From positions 1-5,084 of the forward strand of contig CAMPKJ010000324.1 of assembly GCA_946887105.1 (NCBI GenBank): a DNA stretch of 5,084 nt, written 5' to 3'. The position numbers and the translations under genes are program-made. The notes under the pieces are model-generated. The model was given only the letters and a program-made list of their open reading frames with translations. It had not been told where the DNA came from and ran no database searches. Of this stretch, positions 4,955-5,084 are shown piece after piece (position 1 is the first letter of the stretch; each line of letters begins with the position of its first letter). This stretch comes from an uncultured Acidobacteriota bacterium. GTDB taxonomy: Bacteria > Acidobacteriota > Thermoanaerobaculia > Gp7-AA8.

Positions 4955-5084
4955 GTGTCCGACTACGCCATCGCCATCGAGGACGTCTCCAAGGACTACC
5001 GTCTCTGGGGACGGCGCTCGCAGTTTGCGACGCTCAAGAGCGCGCTGCTGAAGCGCGATCTGACGCTGGCGCCGGATGCATCGG
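4955..5084 (+). CDS. ABC transporter ATPase, Wzt/TagH type polysaccharide export (3' end outside window)
   Basis: Only the first 43 codons are present. The start reads SDYAIAIEDVSKDYRLWG and continues with a LKSALLKRD segment. This matches the N-termini of polysaccharide-export ATPases: a first beta strand, then the ENVSKxY-like motif containing the aromatic residue that stacks on ATP, then the LK-ALL insert before the nucleotide-binding core. Walker A is not reached, as expected for this subfamily, where it falls around residue 60-70. As partner of the permease at 3394-4185 it would power export of a surface glycan. The GTG start is preferred because there is no other plausible start nearby and homologues begin just before this strand. 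No ribosome site precedes it. Any C-terminal glycan-binding domain would lie outside the window. Confidence 0.8.
   Translation, partial: MSDYAIAIEDVSKDYRLWGRRSQFATLKSALLKRDLTLAPDAS

Overview
This is a GC-rich (visibly well above 60% G+C) bacterial chromosomal segment with tightly packed genes and several GTG starts. The protein mix suggests a Gram-negative, soil or sediment type bacterium, perhaps Acidobacteriota or Myxococcota. It comprises an acyl-CoA dehydrogenase with a long C-terminal extension, a lipoprotein-like M49 peptidase, an MJ0042 zinc-ribbon/FHA protein and a Wzm/Wzt-type polysaccharide exporter. The phylum is an inference from protein style, not proven.

Left part (1-1040). The 3' end of a plus-strand acyl-CoA dehydrogenase gene faces a minus-strand pair: a putative M49 (dipeptidyl-peptidase III-like) lipoprotein and a small four-cysteine protein. 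The pair is joined by a 1-base stop/start overlap. The convergent junction holds two structures. One is a long imperfect palindrome built from 8-bp units (TTCCTCGG x4, then CCGAGGAA x4). The other is a perfect 12-bp stem with a 3-nt loop that encodes the C-terminus of the small protein and could serve as terminator.

Middle (2733-2804). A short divergent intergenic region separates the M49 gene from a plus-strand gene run.

Right part (2805-5084). The plus-strand genes are MJ0042/FHA protein, ABC-2 permease (Wzm/TagG type), a PAS-LuxR one-component regulator, and the start of the Wzt/TagH-type ATPase, cut by the window edge. The first two are 4 bp apart. The arrangement looks like the head of a surface-polysaccharide (O-antigen-like) export locus with signalling proteins inserted among the exporter subunits. 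Between regulator and ATPase lies a second long palindrome, again 4 + 4 units of 8 bp but of unrelated sequence (TCKCAAAG). Its right arm supplies a plausible -35 box for a promoter that would start transcription at or next to the ATPase GTG codon.

The most unusual signal is this pair of palindromes: same architecture (four 8-bp units, 15-17 nt loop, four inverted units), different unit sequence, both intergenic. No mobile element, CRISPR array, tRNA or rRNA is visible.
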